DNA of 64,000 nt from Prevotella sp. (lineage in GTDB: Bacteria > Bacteroidota > Bacteroidia > Bacteroidales > Bacteroidaceae): positions 248,001 to 312,000 of the forward strand of contig JAFVGZ010000003.1 of assembly GCA_017478025.1 (NCBI GenBank). The letters are read 5' to 3'. Numbering within the stretch: position 1 is the stretch's first letter; every line of letters starts with the position of its first letter. Positions 49,709-58,164 of this stretch are shown here, one piece after another. Under the pieces are notes generated by a model. It was not told where the DNA came from and did no database searches. It saw nothing but the letters and a program-made list of their open reading frames with translations. The translations under genes and the position numbers were made by a program.

Positions 49709-51031
49709 TTAGAACAGGTAAGTCTTCTCCAGCCAGTAGCAGATGATGCCTGCTACATAGCCCACGAAGGCAATCCATGTGACATTCTTCATGTACCAGC
49801 CGAATGTGAGCTTCTCCAGGCCCATTACGACTACGCCTGCGGCAGAACCGATGATGAGCATTGAGCCACCGACACCGGCACAGTAAGCAAGCAGCTGCCA
49901 GAAGATACCGTCAACACCGAAGTCAGTACCGGCAGCTCCCATTGGGTACATCTTCATAGCACCTGCAACGAGAGGCACATTGTCAACAATTGAAGAGAGA
50001 ACACCGATGGCGCCTGTCACGAGGTAGTGGTTGCCAATCTCCTTGTCAAGCAGCTCCCCAAGTTGACGCAGCACACCAATCTCTGAGAGAGTAGCCACAG
50101 CCATCAGAATGCCGAGGAAGAAGAGGATGGTTGACATATCGATGCGGGTGAGCATCTTGGTAACACGCTTGGCCATCGGATCGTGCTCGTCATTGCGACG
50201 ATAGATAATCTCCGTAACGGTCCAGAGAATAGCGAGAACGAGCAGGATGCCCATGAATGGAGGCAGCTCCGTAAGTGAGTGGAACACAGGCACTGAGCAC
50301 AAACCACCTACACCAAGGATGAAGATAATATTACGCTCCATTTTTGTGATATTGCTTATCTCTGCCTCGCGCTTATCCACTACCTTTGGCAGCTCACCAT
50401 GCAGGTGCATCTGCATAACTGCCGTAGGCACGATGAAGGCGATGAAGGAAGGCACGATAATCTCAGAGATTACGCCCAGGGCTGTAATCATCTTACCGTT
50501 CCAAAGCATGATGGTGGTAACGTCGCCGATAGGTGAGAATGCACCGCCAGCGTTAGCTGCGATAATCACACATACTGCAAACCACATACGGTCGTTCTTG
50601 TCCTGCACCAGCTTGCGCAGAATCATAATCATCACGATAGATGTGGTGAGGTTGTCGAGCACGGCAGAGAGGATAGCCGTCATGAAGGCAATCTTCCACA
50701 ACAGAGAGCGCTTTGTGTGAGAAGCCAGGGCTCCGCGCACCCAGTTGAAGCCCCCGTGCTGATCTACTATCTCCACGATAGTCATAGCACCCATGAGGAA
50801 GAACAGAGTGGTGCCGGCCTCACCGAGGTTTCTCTCGATTGCTTCACCCAGCTCCCAGCCCGCAGGCAAAGAAATACCCAGCATGTCTGCATGACCTACA
50901 GCTAAGAGAGTCCAGCAAACAACACACATCAAGATAGCAATAGCTGCCTTGTTGATTTTTGTCACACTCTCTACAGCTATAAAGAAATAGCCAATGACGA
51001 AAGCGGTAACAATAATAGTAATTGTTGACAT
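49709..51031 (-). CDS. nhaD: Na+/H+ antiporter NhaD type
   Basis: 440 residues, about 12 membrane helices. Signatures: 'NKAAIAILMCVVCWTLLAV', 'FFLMGAMTIVEIVDQHGGF', 'LSAVLDNLTTSIVMI', 'IAANAGGAFSPIGDVTTIMLW' and 'GVLSSIVDNVPLVAGAM'; the conserved Asp/Asn/Thr residues of the ion-transporter fold are all present. It exchanges Na+ or Li+ for H+. Promoter 70 bases upstream. PAP2 follows 30 bases downstream. Confidence 0.95.
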   Translation of the reverse strand: MSTITIIVTAFVIGYFFIAVESVTKINKAAIAILMCVVCWTLLAVGHADMLGISLPAGWELGEAIERNLGEAGTTLFFLMGAMTIVEIVDQHGGFNWVRGALASHTKRSLLWKIAFMTAILSAVLDNLTTSIVMIMILRKLVQDKNDRMWFAVCVIIAANAGGAFSPIGDVTTIMLWNGKMITALGVISEIIVPSFIAFIVPTAVMQMHLHGELPKVVDKREAEISNITKMERNIIFILGVGGLCSVPVFHSLTELPPFMGILLVLAILWTVTEIIYRRNDEHDPMAKRVTKMLTRIDMSTILFFLGILMAVATLSEIGVLRQLGELLDKEIGNHYLVTGAIGVLSSIVDNVPLVAGAMKMYPMGAAGTDFGVDGIFWQLLAYCAGVGGSMLIIGSAAGVVVMGLEKLTFGWYMKNVTWIAFVGYVAGIICYWLEKTYLF

Positions 51032-51100
51032 GATTTTGATTTAGTTTTTATAATTAAATTTTGTTCGCTTGCCTTTTTACGGTTGCTCGGTTTCAAGCTG

Positions 51101-51108
51101 CAAAGTTA
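51101..51108 (-). promoter_or_regulatory. -7 promoter element of nhaD
   Basis: Minus strand TAACTTTG, with TTTG about 21 bp upstream at around 51133-51130. The nhaD ATG is 70 bases downstream. Confidence 0.65.
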
Positions 51109-51307
51109 CAAAAAAAAATCCATTCCCACAAACCCTACGGAAAAAGACAAAAACAAAGCTAAAGATTTTAACACGTTTTGACAATTCGCACCACCCTATA
51201 TGATGTGATAAACGGCAAGATAGTGATTTGGGGAACTTTTACAAGCCGACTCACATCATCCCAACGCGGCATTACGGCAGAATGTGAAATTATCAACAAA
51301 AACAGAT

Positions 51308-51439
51308 GAAAAGTAAACAATATCCGTACGAAGTCTACGTTCTTAGGAAAAGAGTCAACCCTTCCAGTGAAAGTAGTCAACTGATCTCAGACGAGACAGT
51401 CAACCAAATCCGTACGGGTAGGCAAATGTTAAAGAAAAA
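51308..51439. repeat. 22-bp period array F (degenerate, 6 units)
   Basis: Six 22-bp steps from 51308 to 51439 keep AGTMAAC-like words in register (AAGTAAAC, AAGTCTAC, GAGTCAAC, TAGTCAAC, CAGTCAAC, TAGGCAAA), and another AGTCAACC sits at 51451 shifted by about half a unit. It lies in the gene-free stretch 51032-51800. Bases 51140-51307 hold nothing recognisable. Confidence 0.65.
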
Positions 51440-51484
51440 GGCCTAAAAAGAGTCAACCGTATTCAGGAAAAGACACATATCGTC

Positions 51485-51649
51485 TGTTGCAGCGTTGCAG
51501 CGTTGCAGTGTTGCAGTTCCAAAATAGGTTCTGCAAAAAGTCAAAAAGTAGCTCTATATTTATATATATTAATATATATATAAATATAGAATTTTTCTTA
51601 GGGTTAGGGAATACCTTTTCGAGAACTGCAACACTGCAACACTGCAACA
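51485..51649. repeat. Large hairpin element built of GTTGCAGY octamers around an AT palindrome
   Basis: Left arm 51485-51519 has four octamers GTTGCAGC/GTTGCAGT; right arm 51623-51649 has three complementary ACTGCAAC octamers, so at least 27 bases pair almost perfectly. Between them, 51554-51589 is a nearly perfect 36-base AT palindrome (CTATATTTATATATATTA...). The element lies in the middle of the nhaD-rhaB spacer, read by no gene. Confidence 0.85.
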
Positions 51650-51797
51650 GAGTGTGTACTCTGAAAAGAGAGGGCATAGTCAAGCCTGCTTGAACTTTTG
51701 CCGAGCACCAATCGATGCCAGCCAGCGCTGCAACACATCAGAGAAAAATTTTTCAAAAAAGTTGCACAAGTATTCGTAAACCGCAATGGGATTGTCG

Positions 51798-51911
51798 TAA
51801 CTTTGCAGCATGAAAAATGAGACCTCCTCCTGCACAAGACATCTACCGCGCCACCTCCGGCTCCTCCGGCGAAAAAAGAAGAAAAGTAGGCCGACACAAG
51901 GAGATAAGTAA
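51798..51911 (+). other. Possible leaderless small ORF with a promoter-like box
   Basis: TAACTTTG at 51798-51805 is followed four bases later by an ATG (51810) opening a 33-codon frame to 51911. The product is strongly basic ('RHLRLLRRKKKKSRPTQ') and ends inside the 22-bp array E. There is no good -33 box. Whether it is a gene, a leader peptide or chance is open. Confidence 0.25.
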
Positions 51912-52010
51912 CTTAACGCTGGGAGATGAGTAACTTAACGCTGGGAGATAAGTAACTTAACGCTGGGAGATGAGTAATTTTAATCAAAGAGATGAGTAAC
52001 TTAAACTTAG
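51901..52010. repeat. 22-bp period array E (5 units)
   Basis: Five units at 51901, 51923, 51945, 51967 and 51989, each GAGATRAGTAA followed by CTTAACGCTGG in the first three and drifting in the last two. The AGTAACTTAA core is the complement of TTAAGTTACT in arrays B and C. It ends 97 bp before the rhaB -7 box. Confidence 0.9.
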
Positions 52011-52106
52011 GCCCTCGAACAATGCTTCTTGAAGCAAAAACAACAAAAAAGACTATAAAAATGTTAATTTTCTTGTTTCACAACACCAACTTTCGAGATT
52101 TCTTAC

Positions 52107-52114
52107 TACCTTTG
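52107..52114 (+). promoter_or_regulatory. -7 promoter element of the rhamnose operon
   Basis: TACCTTTG, 115 bases before the rhaB ATG. No convincing -33 TTG at 19-21 bp spacing, consistent with a promoter needing an activator. The leader 52121-52228 shows no recognised riboswitch. Confidence 0.55.
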
Positions 52115-52228
52115 CCACACTTATACCTAAGTGAGTTCTATCTATTCGCTTTATCAGATTATATCAAACTAAACAATACAACGGGAGTTATTGAACCCGT
52201 TTTACAAAAACTATCAACTAGCCAAACT

Positions 52229-53701
52229 ATGAGAAAATACTTCTTTGCCGTGGACTTGGGAGCCACGAGCGGACGTACCATCGTGGGAAGTCTGAATGAA
52301 GGTAAGATTGAGCTGGAGGAACTGACACGTTTCCCGAACAATCTCATTGAAGTAAACGGACATTTCTATTGGGACATCTATGCCCTTTATTTTGAGGTCA
52401 TTAAGGGACTGAAGGCCGCTAAGCAGCGTAATCTGGATATTACATCTATCGGCATCGATACGTGGGGTGTGGATTTCGTCTGTGTAGCTCCCGATGGCAC
52501 TATCAGCCAGCCTCTTGCATACAGAGACCCGCATACCTTTGACGCAATGAACGATTACCTGGAGAACGTGATTTCACGCGACAAGGTGTATGACGTCACC
52601 GGCATACAGTTCCTCAACTTCAACAGTATCTTCCAGCTCTACGCCATGAGGCGTGCAGGCAACAGCGCGCTGAAGAATGCCCAGAAGATTCTGTTCATCC
52701 CTGATGCGCTGAGCTACATGCTGACAGGCAATATGGTGTGTGAATATACCATCGCCTCTACCTCGCAGCTCTTAGACCCTCGCACGGGGCAGCTTGACCC
52801 ACGCCTGCTGGCATCGCTGCAGCTCACCCAGAGTCATTTCGGACGCATGGTGAACCCGGGAGACCTGGTGGGAACACTCACCTCTGCCGTGCAGAAGGAG
52901 ACGGGCCTGGGAGCCATCCCTGTTGTGGCCGTTGCAGGTCATGATACAGGCTCTGCCGTTGCTGCCGTGCCTGCTTCCAACGAGAATTTCGCATACCTCT
53001 CATCAGGCACATGGAGCCTTATGGGCATAGAGTCAAAGGAGGCTATTATAAATAAGGTGTCATACGAGCGCAACTTCACCAACGAAGGCGGCATAGAGGG
53101 CACCACACGTTTCCTGAAGAATATCTGTGGCATGTGGCTCTATGAGCGTTGCCGCAAAGAGTGGACCGATGCGCCGCAGTCACACGCAGAACTGCAGGCA
53201 GAGGCCATCAAGCAGCCGGCATTCCAGAGCCTCATAAATCCTGACGACGAGATGTTTGCCAACCCATCGTCTATGGTTGAGGCAATACAGGCATACTGCC
53301 AGAAGACCGATCAGCATGTGCCCGAGGGCTATGCGGAGATCTGCCGTTGCATCTTCGACTCTCTCGCCCTGCGCTACAGGCAGGTATTCACCTATCTCAC
53401 CGAGATGGCATCGTTCCCCATCAACGTGCTTCACATCATCGGCGGCGGTTCGCTGAACAACTATCTCAACCAGTTCACAGCCAACTCATGCGGAGTGGAG
53501 GTGCTGGCAGGCCCACAGGAGGGTACCGCCCTGGGCAACATCATGGTGCAGGCAAAGGCCGCCAATGTGGTGAAAGACCTCTGGGATATGCGCCGCGTCA
53601 TAGCCAACAGCCTGGAGCTGAAGCGCTTCACACCTGCTGACAAGACAGAATGGGACGCAGCTTACAAGAAGTTTGAGGAGATCATCGCAAAGAAGGGCTG
53701 A
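52229..53701 (+). CDS. rhaB: L-rhamnulokinase
   Basis: 490 residues from the ATG at 52229 (MRKYFFAVDLGATSGRTIVG); the in-frame sequence upstream is leader and array, not protein. FGGY kinase: phosphate-1 motif 'DLGATSGRTI' at 9-18, 'IGIDTWGVDFVCVA' near 74, 'VAGHDTGSAVAAVPA' near 235, 'YLSSGTWSLMGIES' near 256, adenosine motif 'IGGGSLNNYLNQF' near 404. It phosphorylates L-rhamnulose. First gene of rhaB-rhaA-rhaT-rhaD; 88 bases separate it from rhaA. Confidence 0.96.
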   Translation: MRKYFFAVDLGATSGRTIVGSLNEGKIELEELTRFPNNLIEVNGHFYWDIYALYFEVIKGLKAAKQRNLDITSIGIDTWGVDFVCVAPDGTISQPLAYRDPHTFDAMNDYLENVISRDKVYDVTGIQFLNFNSIFQLYAMRRAGNSALKNAQKILFIPDALSYMLTGNMVCEYTIASTSQLLDPRTGQLDPRLLASLQLTQSHFGRMVNPGDLVGTLTSAVQKETGLGAIPVVAVAGHDTGSAVAAVPASNENFAYLSSGTWSLMGIESKEAIINKVSYERNFTNEGGIEGTTRFLKNICGMWLYERCRKEWTDAPQSHAELQAEAIKQPAFQSLINPDDEMFANPSSMVEAIQAYCQKTDQHVPEGYAEICRCIFDSLALRYRQVFTYLTEMASFPINVLHIIGGGSLNNYLNQFTANSCGVEVLAGPQEGTALGNIMVQAKAANVVKDLWDMRRVIANSLELKRFTPADKTEWDAAYKKFEEIIAKKG

Positions 53702-53789
53702 TATAGAACAACTCGCAATTCATAAGGCGCAAACTCACATATATTTTTAACGATAAACAAAATCAATAATTCTCTAAAAAACCAAAACA

Positions 53790-55043
53790 ATGAAAACAGA
53801 ACTTATTTCTAAGGCTTATGAGGTAGCCAAGGAGCGCTACGCTGAGATTGGTATCGATACCGAAAAAGTACTCAAGCAGTTGCAGGACTTCCACCTGTCA
53901 CTCCATTGCTGGCAGGCAGACGACGTAAAGGGCTTTGAGGTACAGGCAGGCGCAATGTCGGGCGGTATCCAGTCAACCGGTGACTTCCCTGGTGCAGCAC
54001 GCAATATCGACGAACTCCGTCAGGACATTCTCAAGGCAAAGTCTCTCATCCCAGGTAACCACCGTCTGAACCTCCACGAGATTTACGGTGACTTCAAGGG
54101 CAAGGTTGTTGACCGCGACGAGGTAACAGTAGAGTACTTCCAGTCTTGGATTGACTGGGCAAAGGAGAATAACACCAAGCTCGACTTCAACTCTTCTTCT
54201 TTCTCTCACCCAAAGTCCGGCTCTCTGTCATTGGCCAACCCAGACGAGAGCATCCGCAAGTTCTGGGTAGAGCACACAAAGCGTTGCCGTGACATCGCCA
54301 ATGCTATGGGTGAGGCACAGAATGACCCATGTATCATGAACCTCTGGGTGCACGACGGTTGCAAGGACGTATCCGTGAACCACGCTCTCTATCGCAACAC
54401 CCTGAAGAAGTCTCTTGACGAGGTATTCGAGAAGAAGCAGCCAATGATGAAGGATTGTATCGAGGGTAAGGTATTCGGTATCGGTCTTGAGTCATTCACC
54501 GTCGGTTCACACGACTTCTACACAGCATACGCAGCACAGAACGATAAGATTCTGACCATCGACACAGGTCACTATCACCCAACAGAGTCTCCTGCCGACA
54601 AGGTTTCTGCCGTTCTGCCATTCATCAAGGAGCTGATGCTTCACGTATCACGCCCAGTACGTTGGGACTCTGACCACGTAACCATCATGGACGACCCAAC
54701 ACAGGAGCTGTTCTTTGAGATTGTACGTGCCGGCGCACTTGACCGCGTACACTACGGTCTTGACTTCTTCGACGGCTCAATCAACCGTATCGGTGCATAC
54801 GTTATCGGTTCTCGCTCTGCACAGAAGTGCATGCTGCGCGCTCTGCTCGAGCCAAAGGAGTGCATCTCTCAGCTTGAGCTCGCCGGTGAGGGATACAAGG
54901 TGCTCGCACTCATCGAGGAGCAGAAGGCTATGCCTTGGCAGGCAGTATATGACGAGTTCTGCGTACGCAACAACGTTCCTGTAGGTGCTGACTTCATTGC
55001 CGACATTGACAAGTACGTAGCCGACGTAACAAGCAAGAGATAA
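53790..55043 (+). CDS. rhaA: L-rhamnose isomerase
   Basis: 417 residues, the normal length. It converts L-rhamnose to L-rhamnulose with Mn2+. Signatures: 'LSLHCWQADDVKGFEV' near 33, 'NLHEIYGDF' near 93, 'LDFNSSSFSHPKSG' near 131, 'GLESFTVGSHDFYTAYA', and the metal-binding 'TIDTGHYHPTESPADKVSA' near 252. Third-position codon bias is strong, suggesting high expression. The 127-bp gap to rhaT has no recognised element apart from short inverted words (AATAGTGAATAATACA-type) around 55070-55150. Confidence 0.97.
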   Translation: MKTELISKAYEVAKERYAEIGIDTEKVLKQLQDFHLSLHCWQADDVKGFEVQAGAMSGGIQSTGDFPGAARNIDELRQDILKAKSLIPGNHRLNLHEIYGDFKGKVVDRDEVTVEYFQSWIDWAKENNTKLDFNSSSFSHPKSGSLSLANPDESIRKFWVEHTKRCRDIANAMGEAQNDPCIMNLWVHDGCKDVSVNHALYRNTLKKSLDEVFEKKQPMMKDCIEGKVFGIGLESFTVGSHDFYTAYAAQNDKILTIDTGHYHPTESPADKVSAVLPFIKELMLHVSRPVRWDSDHVTIMDDPTQELFFEIVRAGALDRVHYGLDFFDGSINRIGAYVIGSRSAQKCMLRALLEPKECISQLELAGEGYKVLALIEEQKAMPWQAVYDEFCVRNNVPVGADFIADIDKYVADVTSKR

Positions 55044-55170
55044 TGCTTCGCTACGCACACAGAGTGAATAACCAATAGTGAAAAGTGAATAATACAGATT
55101 GCCTGCCTGAATGACAGAAATCATCAAGTGGTGACTTGTATTATTCACTATTCGTTATTTTTGAAAAACA

Positions 55171-56205
55171 ATGGAATTAATAATAGGATTACTTATCATC
55201 GCCATCGGAGCCTTCTGCCAATCCAGCTGCTACGTGCCTATCAACAAGATCAAGAACTGGTCCTGGGAGTCGTACTGGATAGTGCAGGGAGTCTTCGCCT
55301 GGCTGGTACTACCCTTCCTGGGTGCTCTGCTGGCCGTTCCTGCCGGTGAGTCGTTGTTCGGACTCTTTGCCGGTGCACCCACGTTTAATCTCTGGATGAC
55401 AATACTCTTCGGTGTCCTGTGGGGTGTGGGCGGCCTTACCTTCGGCCTCTCTATGCGCTATCTGGGCGTAGCTCTCGGACAGAGTATCGCCCTCGGCACA
55501 TGTGCCGGCCTGGGTACGATAATGGGACCTGTGCTGCTCAATATCTTCTTCCCTGAGCTCAATGCGCTTGAGTCACTCACCTTCGCCGTAATACTCGGTG
55601 TGGTTGTGACGCTGCTCGGTATCGCCATCATCGGTGTTGCGGGCTCTATGAAGAGCGCGGCACTCTCTGAGGAGGAAAAGAAAGCTGCGGTAAAGGACTT
55701 CAACTTCCCAAAGGGATTGGCTATAGCTCTGCTTGCCGGATTCATGAGCGGTTGCTTCAACGTAGGCCTTGAGTTTGGTAAGGATATCAACTTCGGCGAG
55801 CTGACCGACCCGATGTTCCGCACATTGCCCGCTACGTTCCTGGTTACATTTGGAGGCTTCATAACAAATATGATATACTGCTTCTATCAGAACCATGTGA
55901 ACAACACCTGGGGTGACTATAAGAAGGGTGACGTGTGGTTCAACAATCTCTTCTTCTGCCTTCTGGCCGGTGCGCTGTGGTACTCACAGTTCTTCGGATT
56001 GGCACTCGGCAAGGGATTCCTCGCATCATCGCCAACGCTGATGACACTCTCCTTCTGTATCCTCATGGCACTCAACGTGGTGTTCTCTAACGTATGGGGA
56101 ATCATACTGAAAGAGTGGAAGGGCTGTTCACCAAAGACCATAGCAGTATTAATCTGCGGCATCATAGTACTGGTAATATCATGCTTCCTGCCACAGCTAA
56201 TCTAA
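55171..56205 (+). CDS. rhaT: L-rhamnose/proton symporter
   Basis: 344 residues, the length of RhaT, ten membrane helices. N-terminus 'GLLIIAIGAFCQSSCYVPIN' and the segments 'NWSWESYWIVQGVFAWLVLP', 'LWGVGGLTFGLSMRYLGVAL' and 'LLAGFMSGCFNVGLEFG' are typical. Imports L-rhamnose across the inner membrane. Sits between isomerase and aldolase genes. Confidence 0.96.
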   Translation: MELIIGLLIIAIGAFCQSSCYVPINKIKNWSWESYWIVQGVFAWLVLPFLGALLAVPAGESLFGLFAGAPTFNLWMTILFGVLWGVGGLTFGLSMRYLGVALGQSIALGTCAGLGTIMGPVLLNIFFPELNALESLTFAVILGVVVTLLGIAIIGVAGSMKSAALSEEEKKAAVKDFNFPKGLAIALLAGFMSGCFNVGLEFGKDINFGELTDPMFRTLPATFLVTFGGFITNMIYCFYQNHVNNTWGDYKKGDVWFNNLFFCLLAGALWYSQFFGLALGKGFLASSPTLMTLSFCILMALNVVFSNVWGIILKEWKGCSPKTIAVLICGIIVLVISCFLPQLI

Positions 56206-56283
56206 GGTGAGACAATGTATTACAAATGTCTTACATATGTCTTAACTCCTAATCTTCTTAACTCCTTAACTTCAAAACAAACT

Positions 56284-57108
56284 ATGAACAAAAGTATATT
56301 AGAAGGACGTCCAGAACTGAAAGCCGTCATCGATCAGATTGCAGAGGTGACGGGATACCTTTGGCAAAAAGGCTGGGCAGAACGTAACGGCGGCAACATA
56401 ACAGTCAACGTTACAGAGTATATGGACGATGAATGCAAGGCTATGCCTGCCATTGCTCCGGTAAAACAGATCGGTATGGTGCTGCCTCAGCTGAAAGGCA
56501 AATACTTCTACTGCAAAGGCACAGGCAAGCGTATGCGCGACTTGGCACGCTGGCCAATGCAGAACGGCTCCATCGTGCGCATCTGTGATGACTGCGCATC
56601 ATACGAAATCATTGCCGATGAGCCCGTAGCTCCGACATCAGAGCTGCCTACACACCTCGCTCTGCAGAACTATCTCCTTGAGACCGGTTCGTGCTATAAG
56701 GCTACACTCCACACCCACCCCATCGAGCTCGTTGCAATGAGCCACATCAAGCGATTCCTCAAGGGCGACGAGATGACAAAGGTGCTGTGGTCAATGATAC
56801 CAGAGACACTTGCATTTGCTCCTCTTGGCATCGGCATCATACCTTACGACCTGCCATCATCCGTAGCACTCGCAGAGGCAACTCTAGAGGGCATCAAGAA
56901 GCACGACGTAGTGATGTGGGAGAAGCACGGCACCGTAGCCGTAGGTCAGGACATCATGGATGCCTTTGACCAGACAGACGTGCTCTGCAAGGCCGCAAAC
57001 ATCTACATGTGCGCAAAGTCAATGGGCTCAGAACCAGACGGCATGACCGACGCCCAGATGAAAGAAGTGCAGGACGTCTTCAACCTGCCAAAGACCCGTC
57101 CCTGCTAA
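56284..57108 (+). CDS. rhaD: Rhamnulose-1-phosphate aldolase
   Basis: 274 residues from the ATG at 56284 (MNKSILEGRPELKAV); upstream in-frame codons translate octamer repeat sequence (CTTAACTC-type words at 56240-56270), so the longer frame is not protein. Class II zinc aldolase that splits rhamnulose 1-phosphate into dihydroxyacetone phosphate and lactaldehyde. 'WAERNGGNITVNV' near 34, 'TLHTHPIELVAMS' near 141 with two zinc His, 'VMWEKHGTVAVGQD' near 210 with the third His. It ends the operon, followed by a strong terminator. No AraC-type rhamnose regulator is present in the window. Confidence 0.95.
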   Translation: MNKSILEGRPELKAVIDQIAEVTGYLWQKGWAERNGGNITVNVTEYMDDECKAMPAIAPVKQIGMVLPQLKGKYFYCKGTGKRMRDLARWPMQNGSIVRICDDCASYEIIADEPVAPTSELPTHLALQNYLLETGSCYKATLHTHPIELVAMSHIKRFLKGDEMTKVLWSMIPETLAFAPLGIGIIPYDLPSSVALAEATLEGIKKHDVVMWEKHGTVAVGQDIMDAFDQTDVLCKAANIYMCAKSMGSEPDGMTDAQMKEVQDVFNLPKTRPC

Positions 57109-57198
57109 ACACAAGAACTGTCTTTGCAGATTAAGAGCTGTTCTGCGAATCAAGAACAACCACAGGAGATAATGATATCTTCTGCCTAATACAATACT

Positions 57199-57240
57199 AA
57201 TTCCCGTCGTGACCTCAACACTCACGGCGGGGATTTTTTT
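57199..57240 (+). terminator. Terminator of the rhamnose operon
   Basis: A 14-bp stem, AATTCCCGTCGTGA with TCACGGCGGGGATT (two G-T pairs), 9-base loop, then TTTTT; 90 bases after the rhaD stop. Confidence 0.92.
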
Positions 57241-57289
57241 AAGGCTCTTATATGACTGAAGTTTCGGATGTAGGTGTTACTCCAATTGC

Positions 57290-58060
57290 TCTTGCCATAT
57301 CTGCATCTTCTTTTTATTATCTCTTTAACTGAAGTTTCGGGAGTGCGCCCTGCAAGGGCAAAAAGCTTATAGCCCAGGGCCGCTCGGCGACGTAGGAGAC
57401 ACTTGCGGAGCAAAGTGGAGCAAGAACGCCTTGGGTTTGTTTACTACTTACGAAACTAAAGTTTCCCACCCTATGAAAGTATGTTATATACGGACGCTGA
57501 AGGCGTCACCGCTCAGGACTCGCGCTCGGCTTTGCCACTTTGCCCCGCAAAGAACTTGTTCGAGTCTTGAGAGGAGACGCTTCTAGCGTCTCGGGCCCAA
57601 TGATGTTGTAAATGTGGGAAACTTTAGTTACGAAACTTGAAAGACTTATATTTATGTCTGCTTATTCCATCAGCGAGCATCCACAGGGGTTTCTGTCCCC
57701 CGGGAAACGGGGGCTCCGAACTATGTTCGTCTGAGCTCCGCTAAAACATATATAATGTGCGAAGAACCGAAGGGGATGAAGGCGTCCTCGCCCGCGATGT
57801 CGCGTAAGCGGCAATAACACGGTTAGGGAGGAGAGGATAATGCATAATGCATAATGTGTGGGGCAGAGAGGTCAAACTCCCCTCTTGATATTCCTTTTTC
57901 GCTTTGACCTCCCCGCAGGGGCAACATCGGTCAGCGAAAATAGTTATCTCTGCGAGATTTCTTTCTCTGTTTTCACTCCGAAAGCGTCGCTTCGCGCCGA
58001 GCGTCGCGGGCGAGGACGCCCACGTCCCTGGCTTCGGTGCTCGTAATCTGTAAAAGTGAG
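57290..58060. repeat. Repeat-rich gene-free region with nested inverted repeats
   Basis: No gene between 57241 and 58164. It contains: a partial copy of the TAGCCCAGGGC repeat at about 57350-57382; an inverted pair CGAAACTAAAGTTTCCCAC at 57451-57469 with its complement at 57614-57632 (one mismatch), enclosing hairpins GACGC-TGAAG-GCGTC and GAGACGCT-TCT-AGCGTCTC; a perfect 17-base inverted pair GGCGTCCTCGCCCGCGA at 57781-57797 and 58003-58019; and ATAATGC heptamers at 57838-57856. Confidence 0.7.
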
Positions 58061-58164
58061 CACATCATATTCAACAGCCTATTTGGGTATGCGAAATAGA
58101 AATGCGTTTTTATTTGTATTTCTCATAACTTAATCGTACCTTTGCAAGCAGAAAGAAATCATCA

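Noticed and set aside
51600-51609. GGGTTAGGG telomere-like word
   Set aside because: A single 9-base occurrence, expected by chance, in a bacterial spacer.
51453-51897. Short frames across the octamer hairpin (SVAVLQ-type peptides) and the Cys-rich minus-strand frame 51604-51897
   Set aside because: Their residues come from the inverted octamers on either strand; there is no conserved protein character.
51308-52010. Tandem 22-bp units considered as a CRISPR array
   Set aside because: Units are directly adjacent without spacers, are degenerate rather than identical, and no cas genes are in the window.
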